DNA of 64,000 nt from Oceanithermus desulfurans (GTDB taxonomy: Bacteria; Deinococcota; Deinococci; Deinococcales; Marinithermaceae), in assembly GCF_014201675.1 (NCBI RefSeq), contig NZ_JACHEZ010000001.1, positions 124,001 to 188,000 on the forward strand, in the 5' to 3' direction. The notes below the pieces were generated by a model. It saw only the letters and a program-made list of their open reading frames with translations. It made no database searches and was not told the origin of the DNA. Of the stretch, positions 33,511-44,571 are shown in pieces; the first letter of the stretch is position 1; every line of letters begins with the position of its first letter. The position numbers were made by a program, and so were the translations under genes.

Positions 33511-33516
33511 AGTCTA
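33511..33516 (-). promoter_or_regulatory. -10 box TAGACT, leaderless holA transcript
   Basis: TAGACT on the minus strand ends exactly 6 nt before the GTG start at 33504. Confidence 0.6.
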
Positions 33517-33534
33517 TCGTGGGCCAGCGAAACG

Positions 33535-33554
33535 GGCGGGGCCGCGGCCCCGCC
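33535..33554 (-). terminator. Hairpin between radical SAM gene and holA
   Basis: Perfect 9-bp stem GGCGGGGCC / GGCCCCGCC with a GC spacer, 20 nt past the radical SAM stop, followed on the minus strand by CGTTTCGC. Confidence 0.5.
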
Positions 33555-33573
33555 GCAAAAGGCGGTTCGGGCG

Positions 33574-34647
33574 TCAGTCCCCCGCCACCTCGGCCTTCCA
33601 GGCCTCGGGCACGTAGGCGCAGCGGGTCTCCGACTCGAAGGGGTCGCCCGTCTCGGCCCAGGCGCGGGCGCGGCTGCCCCAGCAGACGTTGCCGAACTCG
33701 CAGACGCGGCACTTGCCCTTCAGGTAGCTGCGGTCCCGCAGTTTGCGGAAGAGCTCGGAGTTCTGGTAGATGTCGAGCAGGCTCCGCTCCTTGATGTTGC
33801 CCGCGCTCATCGCTAGGAAGCCCGAGGGAAAGACCTCGCCCTGCGAGCTGATGAAGACGAAGCCGTAGGCGTCGTGCATGTGGACGCCGCGCTTGTTCTG
33901 CACCAGGGCGTGGTCGGCCTCCGCGCTCTTCATCCGCTCCTGGATGACGACGCGGCGGAAGTGGGGCGCCTCGGTGGTGCGGATGTGCAGCTTGTGGGTC
34001 TTGGAGACCTGGTAGAGCCAGCGCAGCACCTCTTCGTACTCCTCGGCGCTGAGCTGCTGCAGCAGGGCCCCGCGCCCCACCGGAACCAGGAAGAAGACCT
34101 CCCAGGCAGAGATGCCCAGGTCGCGGCCCAGATCGGCGAGCCCCGGCAGTTCGGGCCTCGTCTGCTTGGTGACCGTGGTGTTGATCTGGGTCGGGAGACC
34201 GATCGAGCGGGCGTACTTGAGCGCGTCCACCGCCAGCTCGAAGGTGCCGGGCACGCCGCGGAACTCGTCGTGGGTCTCGGCGCTGGCGCCGTCGAGGCTC
34301 ACGGCCATGGCGTGCACGTCGAGCTCCTTGAAGCGGTCGATCACCTCGTGGGTGAGTAGCGGGGTGACCGCGGGGGTGATGCCGATCTTGATGCCCAGCT
34401 CGCGCGCCTTTTCCAGAATTTCCCAGAGGTCGTGCCGTTTGAGCGGATCGCCGCCCGTGGGCAGCAGGATGGGCTTGGGCTTGTAGGTGGCCATCTCCTC
34501 GAGGAAGCGGAAGGCCTCCTCGGTGGTGATCTCCCCGGGGAGCGGGTCGGGCTCGGCGCTGGCCCGGCAGTGCTTGCAGGCCAGATCGCAGGCGTGGGTC
34601 ATCTCCCAGGCGACTAGGAACGGGTAGCGGTCAAAGTCCGGGCGCAT
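33574..34647 (-). CDS. Radical SAM/SPASM domain protein
   Basis: 357-aa radical SAM enzyme. The 4Fe-4S motif is THACDLACKHCRASA (CxxxCxxC, about residues 19-26), followed by the GGDP-type SAM element (LLPTGGDPLKRHD) and SLDGASAETHDEFRGVPGTF. The C-terminal SPASM half has cysteines in KGKCRVCEFGNVCWGSRARA and SETRCAYVPEAW for an auxiliary cluster. The overall pattern is that of the TIGR04053-like group, related to heme-biosynthesis (AhbC/AhbD, NirJ) and peptide-modifying enzymes. No small precursor peptide gene was seen nearby, so a heme/tetrapyrrole or unknown small-molecule role is more likely. The start is set by TACTTT 6 nt upstream. Confidence 0.82.
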   Translation of the reverse strand: MRPDFDRYPFLVAWEMTHACDLACKHCRASAEPDPLPGEITTEEAFRFLEEMATYKPKPILLPTGGDPLKRHDLWEILEKARELGIKIGITPAVTPLLTHEVIDRFKELDVHAMAVSLDGASAETHDEFRGVPGTFELAVDALKYARSIGLPTQINTTVTKQTRPELPGLADLGRDLGISAWEVFFLVPVGRGALLQQLSAEEYEEVLRWLYQVSKTHKLHIRTTEAPHFRRVVIQERMKSAEADHALVQNKRGVHMHDAYGFVFISSQGEVFPSGFLAMSAGNIKERSLLDIYQNSELFRKLRDRSYLKGKCRVCEFGNVCWGSRARAWAETGDPFESETRCAYVPEAWKAEVAGD

Positions 34648-34653
34648 GCCCCT

Positions 34654-34659
34654 AAAGTA
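34654..34659 (-). promoter_or_regulatory. -10 box TACTTT, leaderless radical SAM transcript
   Basis: TACTTT on the minus strand ends exactly 6 nt before the ATG at 34647. Confidence 0.55.
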
Positions 34660-34714
34660 AAGCGTCCGGCTCAGGATTTCCCGGGGTATATGTCCCTTGT
34701 AATCCTTGAAGAAA

Positions 34715-35050
34715 CTAAATCAACACGTTTCCCACCGCGCCCCAGAACACCGCCCAGGCAAAGCTGGCGAAGGTGCCGAGCAGGTAGTACTCGGTCTGTT
34801 CGCGGCTCTGGAAGCGGGCGATGGCCTTGCCCGCGAAGACGAAGCCCACCCCGTTGTAGGCGCCGGCGAGGATCATGGTCAGGATCATCAGCCGCTCCAG
34901 GTAGCCGATCCAGCGCCCCGCCTGCGCCAGCCCGGGCGGGGCCTCCTGCACCTGCACCCCGGGCACCCGGTCCAGGACGAAGCGCACCGCGTGGTTGCCG
35001 CCTTCGATGACCAGCAGGTACAGCAGGGCGTATTCGACGAAGGTAATCAA
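34715..35050 (-). CDS. Membrane protein resembling the DUF3307 C-terminal region
   Basis: 111-aa protein with about three membrane segments: FVEYALLYLLVIEGGNHAV, LERLMILTMILAGAYNGVGFVF and YYLLGTFASFAWAVFWGAVG. The block GKAIARFQSREQTEYYLLGT matches the conserved AKSIARF...AEYYLIGT signature of DUF3307 proteins, though this one is shorter than usual. The start is TTG at 35050, overlapping the stop of the SatD-like gene (TTGA), so translation is coupled. SatD and DUF3307 proteins commonly occur as neighbours. Confidence 0.65.
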   Translation of the reverse strand: MITFVEYALLYLLVIEGGNHAVRFVLDRVPGVQVQEAPPGLAQAGRWIGYLERLMILTMILAGAYNGVGFVFAGKAIARFQSREQTEYYLLGTFASFAWAVFWGAVGNVLI

Positions 35051-35688
35051 GGCTTTCCCTCCCGTTCTAGCAATTTCTCCAGGCCCACGAGCGCTTCGCG
35101 CACGGCCAGCACCCCCCGCTGGTGGAGCTGCTTGTGCACCGCCTGGTAGCTGACGCCCAGTTCGGCGGCCAGCGGCTTGACGGCTTCCAGCTCGTCGTAG
35201 CGTTGCGCCCGCCGCCAGACCTCCGGGCTCCAGCGGTTCCACACGAACTCCACCAGGCCGAAGGCGCCGTTGGCCGCCGCGGTGAGCCTCGGGTCCGGCC
35301 CCTGCAGCATCAGCTGCCGTTTTTCCTTGCGGGCGGCCTCGAGCGCCGCCGTCGCGGACACGAACGCGGGGCCGGTGAGCAAGGACGGGTCGGATGCGCC
35401 GCCCAGGCTCTGGTCTATGGCTCCGAACCCCATGCCAAAGCGGCTCTTCAGGCGGCCGTTCGAGCGGACCACCAGCCGGGCCTGCACGAAGAACACCACC
35501 CTCAGCACGGAACCCGCACGCACGACCCCCTGAAAGGCGTCGCCCTGCACGACCCGCAGCGGGGCCGCCAGCGCGCCGGCAAACCGGCCGTTGGCTTCAT
35601 GAACGACGTCGGCCAGCAACCGGGCTGCTTCGCCGGCGCCGTAGGCGCGCGAGGCGATCAGGTCGCCATTGAGGACCAGGTGGGGCAC
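35047..35688 (-). CDS. SatD-family protein
   Basis: 213-aa protein with the SatD pattern: VLNGDLIASRAYGAGEAARLL at the N terminus, QGDAFQGVVRAG, the nucleotide-cyclase-like middle RSNGRLKSRFGMGFGAIDQS and DPSLLTGPAF, then a C-terminal winged/HTH segment LAAELGVSYQAVHKQLHQRGV. SatD was named from the Streptococcus mutans sat operon linked to acid tolerance; the biochemical function is unknown. The GTG start follows a TATACT box by 6 nt. It forms a coupled pair with the small membrane protein downstream. Confidence 0.75.
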   Translation of the reverse strand: MPHLVLNGDLIASRAYGAGEAARLLADVVHEANGRFAGALAAPLRVVQGDAFQGVVRAGSVLRVVFFVQARLVVRSNGRLKSRFGMGFGAIDQSLGGASDPSLLTGPAFVSATAALEAARKEKRQLMLQGPDPRLTAAANGAFGLVEFVWNRWSPEVWRRAQRYDELEAVKPLAAELGVSYQAVHKQLHQRGVLAVREALVGLEKLLEREGKP

Positions 35689-35694
35689 GGCTTC

Positions 35695-35700
35695 AGTATA
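35695..35700 (-). promoter_or_regulatory. -10 box TATACT, leaderless satD-like transcript
   Basis: TATACT on the minus strand ends exactly 6 nt before the GTG start at 35688; close to consensus. Confidence 0.65.
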
Positions 35701-35767
35701 GCCGCGGGCGTGCTGAAAAGCAACCGATATAGGTTTAATACGCTGTTAACAACCAGAATAGGTTAAA

Positions 35768-35791
35768 ACGCGCGGGGCGTGCCCCGCGCGT
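35768..35791 (-). terminator. Hairpin terminator of the propeller lipoprotein gene
   Basis: Perfect inverted repeat ACGCGCGGGG-CGTG-CCCCGCGCGT, 17 nt past the lipoprotein stop. On the minus strand it is followed by TTTTAACC, a modest T-rich tail. Confidence 0.65.
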
Positions 35792-35807
35792 CAAAGGGTA
35801 GGTCGGT

Positions 35808-37352
35808 TTACTTGGCCAGGCCGTTGTAGCGGGCGGCGTGCAGCACGAAGCCGCCGCTGCCGTCGTCTTCGCCCCAGACCACGACGGGGTTGCCGTTGCC
35901 GTCGAGAACGCAGTCGAAGCTGTACAGTTCCTGCGTTGGGTCCAGGTTTACGCTGCCCGGAAGCGCGACCCAGGCCGCGCCGTCCCAGCGGGTTACGAGC
36001 AGGTTGGTGCTGCCGCCGTTGGAGGCGCTGTAGGCGATGACCGGGTAGCCCGAAGCGTCGAGCGCCATGGCCAGGTAGAAGCCGCTGGCGTTCACCAGGT
36101 CGCTCGAGCCGAAGTTCTGCCAGGCGCTGCCGTCGTAGCGCTTGGCGTAGAGGCCGCTGCCGTTGCTTTGCTCACGCCAGACCACCACCGGGTTGCCGTC
36201 GGTATCGAGCGCCATGTCCATGTAGGGGATGAAGTCGCCGTCGGCGTGCTTGAGGGGGAGCGTGCCAAGGAAGCCCGTGGCGACGTTCTTGACGTAGATG
36301 CCCTTGCCGCTGGCGGAGTTTTCCACCCAGGCCAGGACCATCTCGTTGTCCGAGTTCATGGCGGCGACGGGGCTCGAAGCGTCCTCACCCGATGCGTAGT
36401 TGTCGGGGCTGCTTTGGAAAATCCAGCCAAGATTGCCGTCGAAGCCCCCGTGGTACACGTGCCAGGCAGTGGTTCCGGAAACCGTGGATTGTTCCGCAAA
36501 TGCCACGGCGGGATCGTCGTTGCTGGTGAGTGCGATGGTGGGAGTGGTGGCGCTATTGGAATCCGTTAGGTCGAGGATCTCGCCGCTGTTGGTGTAGGGC
36601 TTCCACTGGCTGCCGTCCCAGTGACGCACGAAGACGTTGTTGCGGTTGGTGGCGTTGTATTCCACCCAGGCCACCACGGGGTTGCCGGTCGAGTCGAGCA
36701 CCAGGTCGGGGTTTTGGGCGCCGTCGCTGGACCCGGAGTTGAAGGGGGCCCCGATGTTTTCCCAGGCGCTGCCGTTCCAGCGGCGGACGGCGATGCGGTA
36801 GCCGGCGCTGGCGGCGTAGTCGTAGGCCACGACCAATCGACCGTCGGCGTCGAGGGCAGCCGAAGGGTGGTCGGCGTCCCCGGAGAGGTCTTCCTGGACG
36901 TAGTCGCCCAGCTTGATCCAGTCGTCGGCGGTGGTGAAGGCGAACGAAGCCTGGACGGGGTTCCCCGCGGCGTCGGCCAGGCCGTTGAGCTGCACCGTCA
37001 GCTGCGCGGGCAGCGCCGCGGGCGCGGACGTAAGGGTGAGCGTCAGGGTCTTGCCGTCGGCGGAGGGCGCGGCCGTGTAGCCGAGCTCCTGGCTGCCGTC
37101 CAGAACCTTCAAGCTGGCAGGCGAGATGCTCGCAGGGGCGATGGCCTCGTCGAACTCCAGCACGATGGGGCTGGCCAGGAGCACGCCGGTGGCGCCGGAG
37201 GCGGGGGTGTGGCCCGTCAGCTGCGGCGCGGTGGTGTCGGACGGGGGGGTGCCGCCGCAGGCTGATACGAAGAGGGCCAGGGCGGCCGTTAGCGCCACCG
37301 CGGTCCAGCTGCGGGGGTGACCGAAACGAAATCCAAACTTCTCCATACGCAT
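35808..37352 (-). CDS. Lipoprotein with Big_5-like domain and beta-propeller
   Basis: 514-aa surface lipoprotein. The leader ends in LFVSAC (Cys32). Residues about 38-140 form a Big_5-type Ig-like domain (TAPQLTGHTPASGATGVLLA, then VLEFDEAIAPASISPASLKV). Residues about 145-514 hold seven or so repeats of 45-55 residues with the recurring phrase AxDxxGNPVVAWxE...LxVRRWDGSxW, the texture of a bacterial beta-propeller. The function is probably surface binding or adhesion; no enzyme motif is visible. Two ATG codons (37352, 37346) are possible after GGAG; I keep the first. A TATAAT box at 37441-37446 on the minus strand may be its promoter. Confidence 0.75.
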   Translation of the reverse strand: MRMEKFGFRFGHPRSWTAVALTAALALFVSACGGTPPSDTTAPQLTGHTPASGATGVLLASPIVLEFDEAIAPASISPASLKVLDGSQELGYTAAPSADGKTLTLTLTSAPAALPAQLTVQLNGLADAAGNPVQASFAFTTADDWIKLGDYVQEDLSGDADHPSAALDADGRLVVAYDYAASAGYRIAVRRWNGSAWENIGAPFNSGSSDGAQNPDLVLDSTGNPVVAWVEYNATNRNNVFVRHWDGSQWKPYTNSGEILDLTDSNSATTPTIALTSNDDPAVAFAEQSTVSGTTAWHVYHGGFDGNLGWIFQSSPDNYASGEDASSPVAAMNSDNEMVLAWVENSASGKGIYVKNVATGFLGTLPLKHADGDFIPYMDMALDTDGNPVVVWREQSNGSGLYAKRYDGSAWQNFGSSDLVNASGFYLAMALDASGYPVIAYSASNGGSTNLLVTRWDGAAWVALPGSVNLDPTQELYSFDCVLDGNGNPVVVWGEDDGSGGFVLHAARYNGLAK

Positions 37353-37440
37353 CGTTCTCCAATCATCTCGGATCGTTTTTCGGGAAAGTGGAAACCGAAT
37401 GGGGCCAGAGTAACCGCTTTACCGCATCCAAGACCTACCG

Positions 37441-37446
37441 ATTATA
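37441..37446 (-). promoter_or_regulatory. -10 box TATAAT upstream of the propeller lipoprotein
   Basis: A perfect TATAAT on the minus strand about 90 bp upstream of the start in a low-GC island; the -35 is poor. The leader would be about 80 nt. Confidence 0.4.
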
Positions 37447-37483
37447 TAGTCCGGTAAAGCCTGGGCTTAGAGGCATATGTCAT

Positions 37484-37509
37484 GCGGAAGGGCGGCGTCG
37501 CGCTTCCGC
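37484..37509 (-). terminator. Possible hairpin downstream of metH
   Basis: GCGGAAG / CTTCCGC 7-bp stem enclosing a GC-rich loop, 20 nt past the metH stop. No T-tract. Confidence 0.35.
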
Positions 37510-37528
37510 CTTGCCGGCGTTCGGGAGG

Positions 37529-41095
<3,567 letters not shown>

Positions 41096-41124
41096 GAGTA
41101 AGGCCCCTCCGGCCTTAGGCGCAA

Positions 41125-41130
41125 AGTATA
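41125..41130 (-). promoter_or_regulatory. -10 box TATACT of metH
   Basis: TATACT on the minus strand, about 30 bp before the ATG. It lies within the 20-bp stretch that is deleted from the right repeat copy. The -35 is not obvious. Confidence 0.5.
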
Positions 41131-41164
41131 GCAAAACGGCGCGGAGGGACGTGAGAAACGCGTT

Positions 41165-41280
41165 TCAGGCCGCGTACAGGTCGGGGTCCGCGGGGTTGGC
41201 GTTGGCGAGCAGCCGTTCGCGCAGCGCCCCTTCGTCCATGGCGTCGGGGGCGCGCTTGCCGCCCACCAAGTGACGCGGCT
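41165..41280 (-). pseudogene. Truncated 3' copy of the 132-aa gene
   Basis: The minus strand encodes DAMDEGALRERLLANANPAD-PDLYAA and a stop, nearly identical to the end of the intact gene at 43073-43471. Upstream of about 41252 the match jumps to sequence equivalent to 43290-43325 (CTTGCCGCC-ACCA, GACGCGG), i.e. an internal deletion of about 125 bp, and then ends. No start codon remains. It is a decayed duplicate. Confidence 0.8.
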
Positions 41281-41411
41281 TGGCGAGCCCAGTCGTCCAG
41301 CCTTTGGCGAAGGGCGTTTGCGGGCGACGTAAGCGAGGCGTGTTTCGATAACCTTTTAGGGCCGGCTCCCGTAGCCGGCCCCTACCCTGCGGCTTGGATG
41401 CGGGTTTGGGT
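41281..41411. other. Non-coding gap with palindromic hairpin
   Basis: Contains the hairpin GGGCCGGCT-CCCGT-AGCCGGCCC at 41359-41381 (9-bp stem), which on the minus strand is followed by TAAAAGG and probably terminates the propeller lipoprotein gene. Palindromes of this form also occur as REP-type repeats in many genomes. Nothing else is seen. Confidence 0.5.
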
Positions 41412-42635
41412 TCAAGGGGAGGTCAAAATGGCCCCGCTGCTACCCACAGCGACGAAGCTGCCGTTGCCGTAAGCGACGCCCCGAAGGGTTGACCCGGTAC
41501 CCGAAGTGCGTTCGGTCCAGGAGACGGCGTCGGGCGAGGTGAGTATGGAGCCGCTTCCGCCAACCGCCACGAAGATGCCGTCTCCGTAGCCAATGCCGTA
41601 AAGGTCATGATTCGTGCCCGAAAGTTGCGGCGTCCAAGTAACTCCGTGGGCCGAAGTCAGGACTCTTCCCGCATCACCCACGGCGACGAAACGATCTTCG
41701 GCATACGCTACGTCCTGCAACGCGTACGAGGTTCCAGACTGGCGTTCCGTCCAGCTCACCCCGTCGGAAGAGGTGAAGATCTTCCCGCCGCCAGCGACCG
41801 TGGTGAAGACGCCGTTGCCGTAAGCTATGCCCAACAGCGTGTAGGAAGTAATGGATCCCTGTTTCGTCCAGTTAACCGCGTCGGAGGAGGTCAGGACGTT
41901 GCCCCCCGAACCCACCCCAACGAACTGGCCGTCGCCGTAGGCCACGTCGTAGGGCGTAACCTCTACTTCGTTCGAGCTCCAGGTTGCTCCATCGGTGGAA
42001 ATCAGGACGTAACGTCCCTGCAACGCGACGAATTTGTTTTGTGCGAAGATCACACTTCGAATGGGGTCGAGCGACGCCGTGGGCTGCACGGTCCAGGAAA
42101 CCCCGTCGGCGGAAGAAAGCAGCGTGCCCCCTTCGCCACCGGCTACGAAAGTGCCGTTTCCGAAGGCCACCGAACGGAGCAACTTGGTGGTCCCCGATTC
42201 GCGAATCGTCCAGTGGGTGCCGGGTGCGGCGTTGGTCCCGATGGTTAAGTTGAAGCCTGCGTAAGAGGTGAGGTTGCCCGAGGATCCCTCCAGGCGAAGG
42301 TCATAGGTGCCGGTCGACGCGCTGCCGGTAGCGTAGATCGTGAGGGTTTGGCTGACCGGGCTGCCAGAGACGGTTACGCTCGCGGGGGCGACCGAGACGC
42401 CCGTTGGGCCGCCGCTTAGTTGCAGGTCCACGACTCCAACGAAGCCGTTTCGCGGGGTGACCGTCAGGGTGGTTTGGGTGGAGGATCCGGGGGCCACGGT
42501 CAGCGCGTCGGGGCTTAGTTGCATGGAAAAGGCGGGTGAGGTTGTATTATCGCCCGAGAGCTGTAGGTTGCAGCCTTGAACGGCGAAAAACAATAAAACC
42601 AATCCTGCCGATTTAAATGCTCTTAGAATGGCCAT
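41412..42635 (-). CDS. Seven-repeat beta-propeller lipoprotein on an inserted segment
   Basis: 407-aa lipoprotein. The leader MAILRAFKSAGLVLLFFAVQ ends at Gly21-Cys22. Residues about 35-140 form an Ig-like domain (MQLSPDALTVAPGSSTQTTL). Seven repeats of 36-41 residues then follow the template W-T-x(6-8)-L-x-x-VAYGNGxFVAVGxxGxILTSxDGVS, enough for a complete seven-bladed propeller. The ATG at 42635 follows GGGAGG; a longer reading upstream is unlikely. Codon use is clearly less GC-rich than the flanking genes. It lies within the 1.7-kb segment bracketed by the junction repeats, which suggests horizontal acquisition. Function: probably surface binding; unknown. Confidence 0.8.
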   Translation of the reverse strand: MAILRAFKSAGLVLLFFAVQGCNLQLSGDNTTSPAFSMQLSPDALTVAPGSSTQTTLTVTPRNGFVGVVDLQLSGGPTGVSVAPASVTVSGSPVSQTLTIYATGSASTGTYDLRLEGSSGNLTSYAGFNLTIGTNAAPGTHWTIRESGTTKLLRSVAFGNGTFVAGGEGGTLLSSADGVSWTVQPTASLDPIRSVIFAQNKFVALQGRYVLISTDGATWSSNEVEVTPYDVAYGDGQFVGVGSGGNVLTSSDAVNWTKQGSITSYTLLGIAYGNGVFTTVAGGGKIFTSSDGVSWTERQSGTSYALQDVAYAEDRFVAVGDAGRVLTSAHGVTWTPQLSGTNHDLYGIGYGDGIFVAVGGSGSILTSPDAVSWTERTSGTGSTLRGVAYGNGSFVAVGSSGAILTSP

Positions 42636-42969
42636 TCTCTGCCTCCCTGCAATAGGATGGTCCCCAACCATCTTAGCTCGGGTGCTGGTTTATGTATGTC
42701 CTAGGAAATAGGATTAGCCGACGGGGACGGAATAGCTGCAATTGCAGAAAGTCCGGAACGGGTTCTCGGCCGTGACGCTGGTCCGAGCGCCCGGCCATGC
42801 GCCCACCTCTCCGGCCTTTCGGGGCGCCTGCCGGGGTGGGGGGCTTTCCTTCTTCTTCGGGCTCAGGGCGCAGAAGGGATGACGTTGCTCTTCGAGCTCG
42901 CCGCCCTCGCTCAGGCGCGGGGGCGGCCGCTGCTCTTCGACGCTAAGAAAGGCGGCGTGCCCCTGACCG
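42636..42969. other. Non-coding part of the inserted segment
   Basis: Holds a small hairpin in the lipoprotein leader (GATGGT-TGGGG-ACCATC) and a lower-GC stretch at 42680-42750. A 103-codon minus-strand frame spans the region but runs out of the decayed metH start, is proline-rich without recognisable motifs, and is probably not a gene. Confidence 0.4.
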
Positions 42970-43023
42970 CGGCAACCCGCCCCAGCCCGTTTCCTGCGGT
43001 GCGTGTTTGGGGTCGTGCGCCAC
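42970..43023 (-). pseudogene. Decayed 5' fragment of metH
   Basis: The minus strand reads VAHDPKHAPQETGWGGLP, matching the MetH N terminus MAHDHEHAPKGSGWGELP at 11 of 18 positions, then diverges. The ATG has become GTG and the metH promoter region is missing. It is the metH part of the right junction repeat. Confidence 0.8.
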
Positions 43024-43164
43024 AAAAAAGGCCCCTCCGGCCTCAGGCGCGGAGGGGCGGGAGAAACGCGTTTCAGGCCGCGTACAGCTCGGGGTCCGCG
43101 GGGTTGGCGTTGGCGAGCAGCCGTTCGCGCACCGCGCCTTCGTCCATGGCGTCGAGGGCGGCGT
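42970..43164 (-). repeat. Right copy of the metH/132-aa-gene junction repeat
   Basis: Direct repeat partner of 41042-41252. It contains a decayed metH start, a 49-bp spacer (20 bp shorter than in the left copy) and the 3' end of the intact 132-aa gene. Together the two copies bracket 41253-42969. Confidence 0.85.
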
Positions 43165-43471
43165 AGACGTCGGGCGGCAGCACGGCCTCCTTAAAGTTGA
43201 ACGCGCCTCCTTTGCGCAGCATCTCGATCAGCTGCGCCAGCGCGCGCACCCCTTCTTCGCCGTAAGCGGGACCGAAGGCGTCTTCGGTGAGGAGGGCGTG
43301 CTTGCCGCCTACCAGGAAGACGCGGTAGCGCGCCTGCTCGCGGCGGCCCTGGCGGTCGGTCACCAGGATGACCTTGAGCGAGGGAAAGTGCAGCTTCTTC
43401 AGCCGCGGTTTCAGCTGCTCGAGCGTATCCTTGGGCAGGCCTCTGAATCCAATCCGCTCCATGGCTACCAT
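43073..43471 (-). CDS. 132-aa protein of unknown function
   Basis: Soluble protein, MVAMERIGFRGLPKDTLEQL, then FPSLKVILVTDRQGRREQAR and YRVFLVGGKHALLTEDAF, with a helical C-terminal half ending ERLLANANPADPELYAA. A strand-rich core followed by helices is visible but I recognise no family. Either the ATG at 43471 or the one at 43462 may be used; the first is preceded by GGGAAGG. The last third is duplicated at 41165-41252. The ancestral order was evidently this gene directly upstream of metH, so a link to methionine or B12 metabolism is conceivable. Confidence 0.65.
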   Translation of the reverse strand: MVAMERIGFRGLPKDTLEQLKPRLKKLHFPSLKVILVTDRQGRREQARYRVFLVGGKHALLTEDAFGPAYGEEGVRALAQLIEMLRKGGAFNFKEAVLPPDVYAALDAMDEGAVRERLLANANPADPELYAA

Positions 43472-43511
43472 TCTGCCTTCCCGCGCCGCGCAGCGCCAGG
43501 GGCAGGGGCCC

Positions 43512-44471
43512 CTAGGGCCAGCGGATCAGGGCCCGGAAGCCGACCCGCCAGCCCAGCCGCAGGTCGTCGCCGGAAAGACCCAGATCCAGTCCGGGGAGCG
43601 TGAAACGCAACACCGTACGTCCCCATCGGGTTTCGAAGAGGTTGTCGAAGCGGGCGGAGCGGGCGCTCAGGCGCAGTCCCCGGTGCCTGCCGGCGTAGAG
43701 CCACCACGCCCGGGTTTGCACGCCCCCCGTCGCGATGAGCCGGTACTTCGGCCCCCACAAAGGGGCATCCACGGAGAACCGCCCCGTGAGGTGGAACCCG
43801 AAGCCCTCGTCCGTCATGCCGGGGTCGAAGACGAGCGCGTAGCGCCGGCGCACCTCGCCTGCGTTGCGCTCGATACCGTAGCTCAGGGTCAGGTCGAAGT
43901 CGCCCTGCTCCGGTTCGAACCGGTCGTCGATTTCGACGAGCCCCCAGGCATCGCCGAGGGGGACGCGGTATCCGAGCCGCACCAGGTGGTGCCGCGGCTG
44001 CGGCCCCAGGAACCACCAGAGCCAGGCGCGGTGCCCTTCGGGGCCCGCCCATCCGGCGCCCAGCCCCCACCGGAGACCCTGACGCAGGTCCCCCTGGGTC
44101 AGCGCGACCGCCTCTCGTCCTTGCTCAGCCCAAAGGGCCAGGCCGAAGGGTTGCCGGGCGAAGGCCGTGTAGATGGCGTAGTTTCGATGGGGTTGGAACC
44201 GTGCTCCGATCGAGAAGGGGCGGCTGCGGTAGACCGCTTGCAAGCCGATGTAGCCGCCATCCCTGGAACGTCCCACCACCCGGGCGTCGTCGATCCACAG
44301 TTCGTGCCCCGCGAGCAGGGCGAGCTCGGCGGGGTTGGCCGACGCCGCTGCCCAGGCCTCGGGGAACAGCAGGTCGCCGGTCCGCCACAGCGGCTGCTGG
44401 GCCGGCGCGACGAGCGGCGCGAGCACCAGCGCCAACAGCAACAAAGCGTAAGGATGTAGCGGCAGTTTAAT
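43512..44471 (-). CDS. Exported probable outer-membrane beta-barrel protein, likely ATT start
   Basis: 319 aa if translation begins at ATT 44471. The resulting N terminus KLPLHPYALLLLALVLAPLV-APAQQ is a textbook signal peptide. An AGGAG ribosome site lies exactly 6 nt upstream, while no ATG, GTG or TTG is in frame nearby. The mature part starts with PEAWAAASANPAELALLAGH, like the NPA motif of PorV/TraF-type barrels, and continues as alternating amphipathic strands rich in W, Y, F and R (HRAWLWWFLGPQPRHHLVRL). It is probably an outer-membrane barrel; family unassigned. It lies about 100 bp downstream of the ABC permease and may be co-transcribed. Confidence 0.6.
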   Translation of the reverse strand: MKLPLHPYALLLLALVLAPLVAPAQQPLWRTGDLLFPEAWAAASANPAELALLAGHELWIDDARVVGRSRDGGYIGLQAVYRSRPFSIGARFQPHRNYAIYTAFARQPFGLALWAEQGREAVALTQGDLRQGLRWGLGAGWAGPEGHRAWLWWFLGPQPRHHLVRLGYRVPLGDAWGLVEIDDRFEPEQGDFDLTLSYGIERNAGEVRRRYALVFDPGMTDEGFGFHLTGRFSVDAPLWGPKYRLIATGGVQTRAWWLYAGRHRGLRLSARSARFDNLFETRWGRTVLRFTLPGLDLGLSGDDLRLGWRVGFRALIRWP

Positions 44472-44571
44472 AGAAATCTCCTGAATTGTATCACAGGTAC
44501 GGATGCAAAACACGGAAAAGCCGCGCCCCCGGAACGGCCGCGGTCGCGCAACGCCCCGCGTCTGCGGGCGG

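Noticed and set aside
41096-41164. Cobalamin riboswitch ahead of metH
   Set aside because: The promoter-to-ATG distance is only about 30 nt, far too short for a B12 riboswitch, and no B12-box sequence was found.
42714-43025. 103-codon minus-strand frame in the inserted segment
   Set aside because: It starts at the decayed metH start codon, is out of frame with metH, is proline- and arginine-rich and shows no motif or ribosome site.
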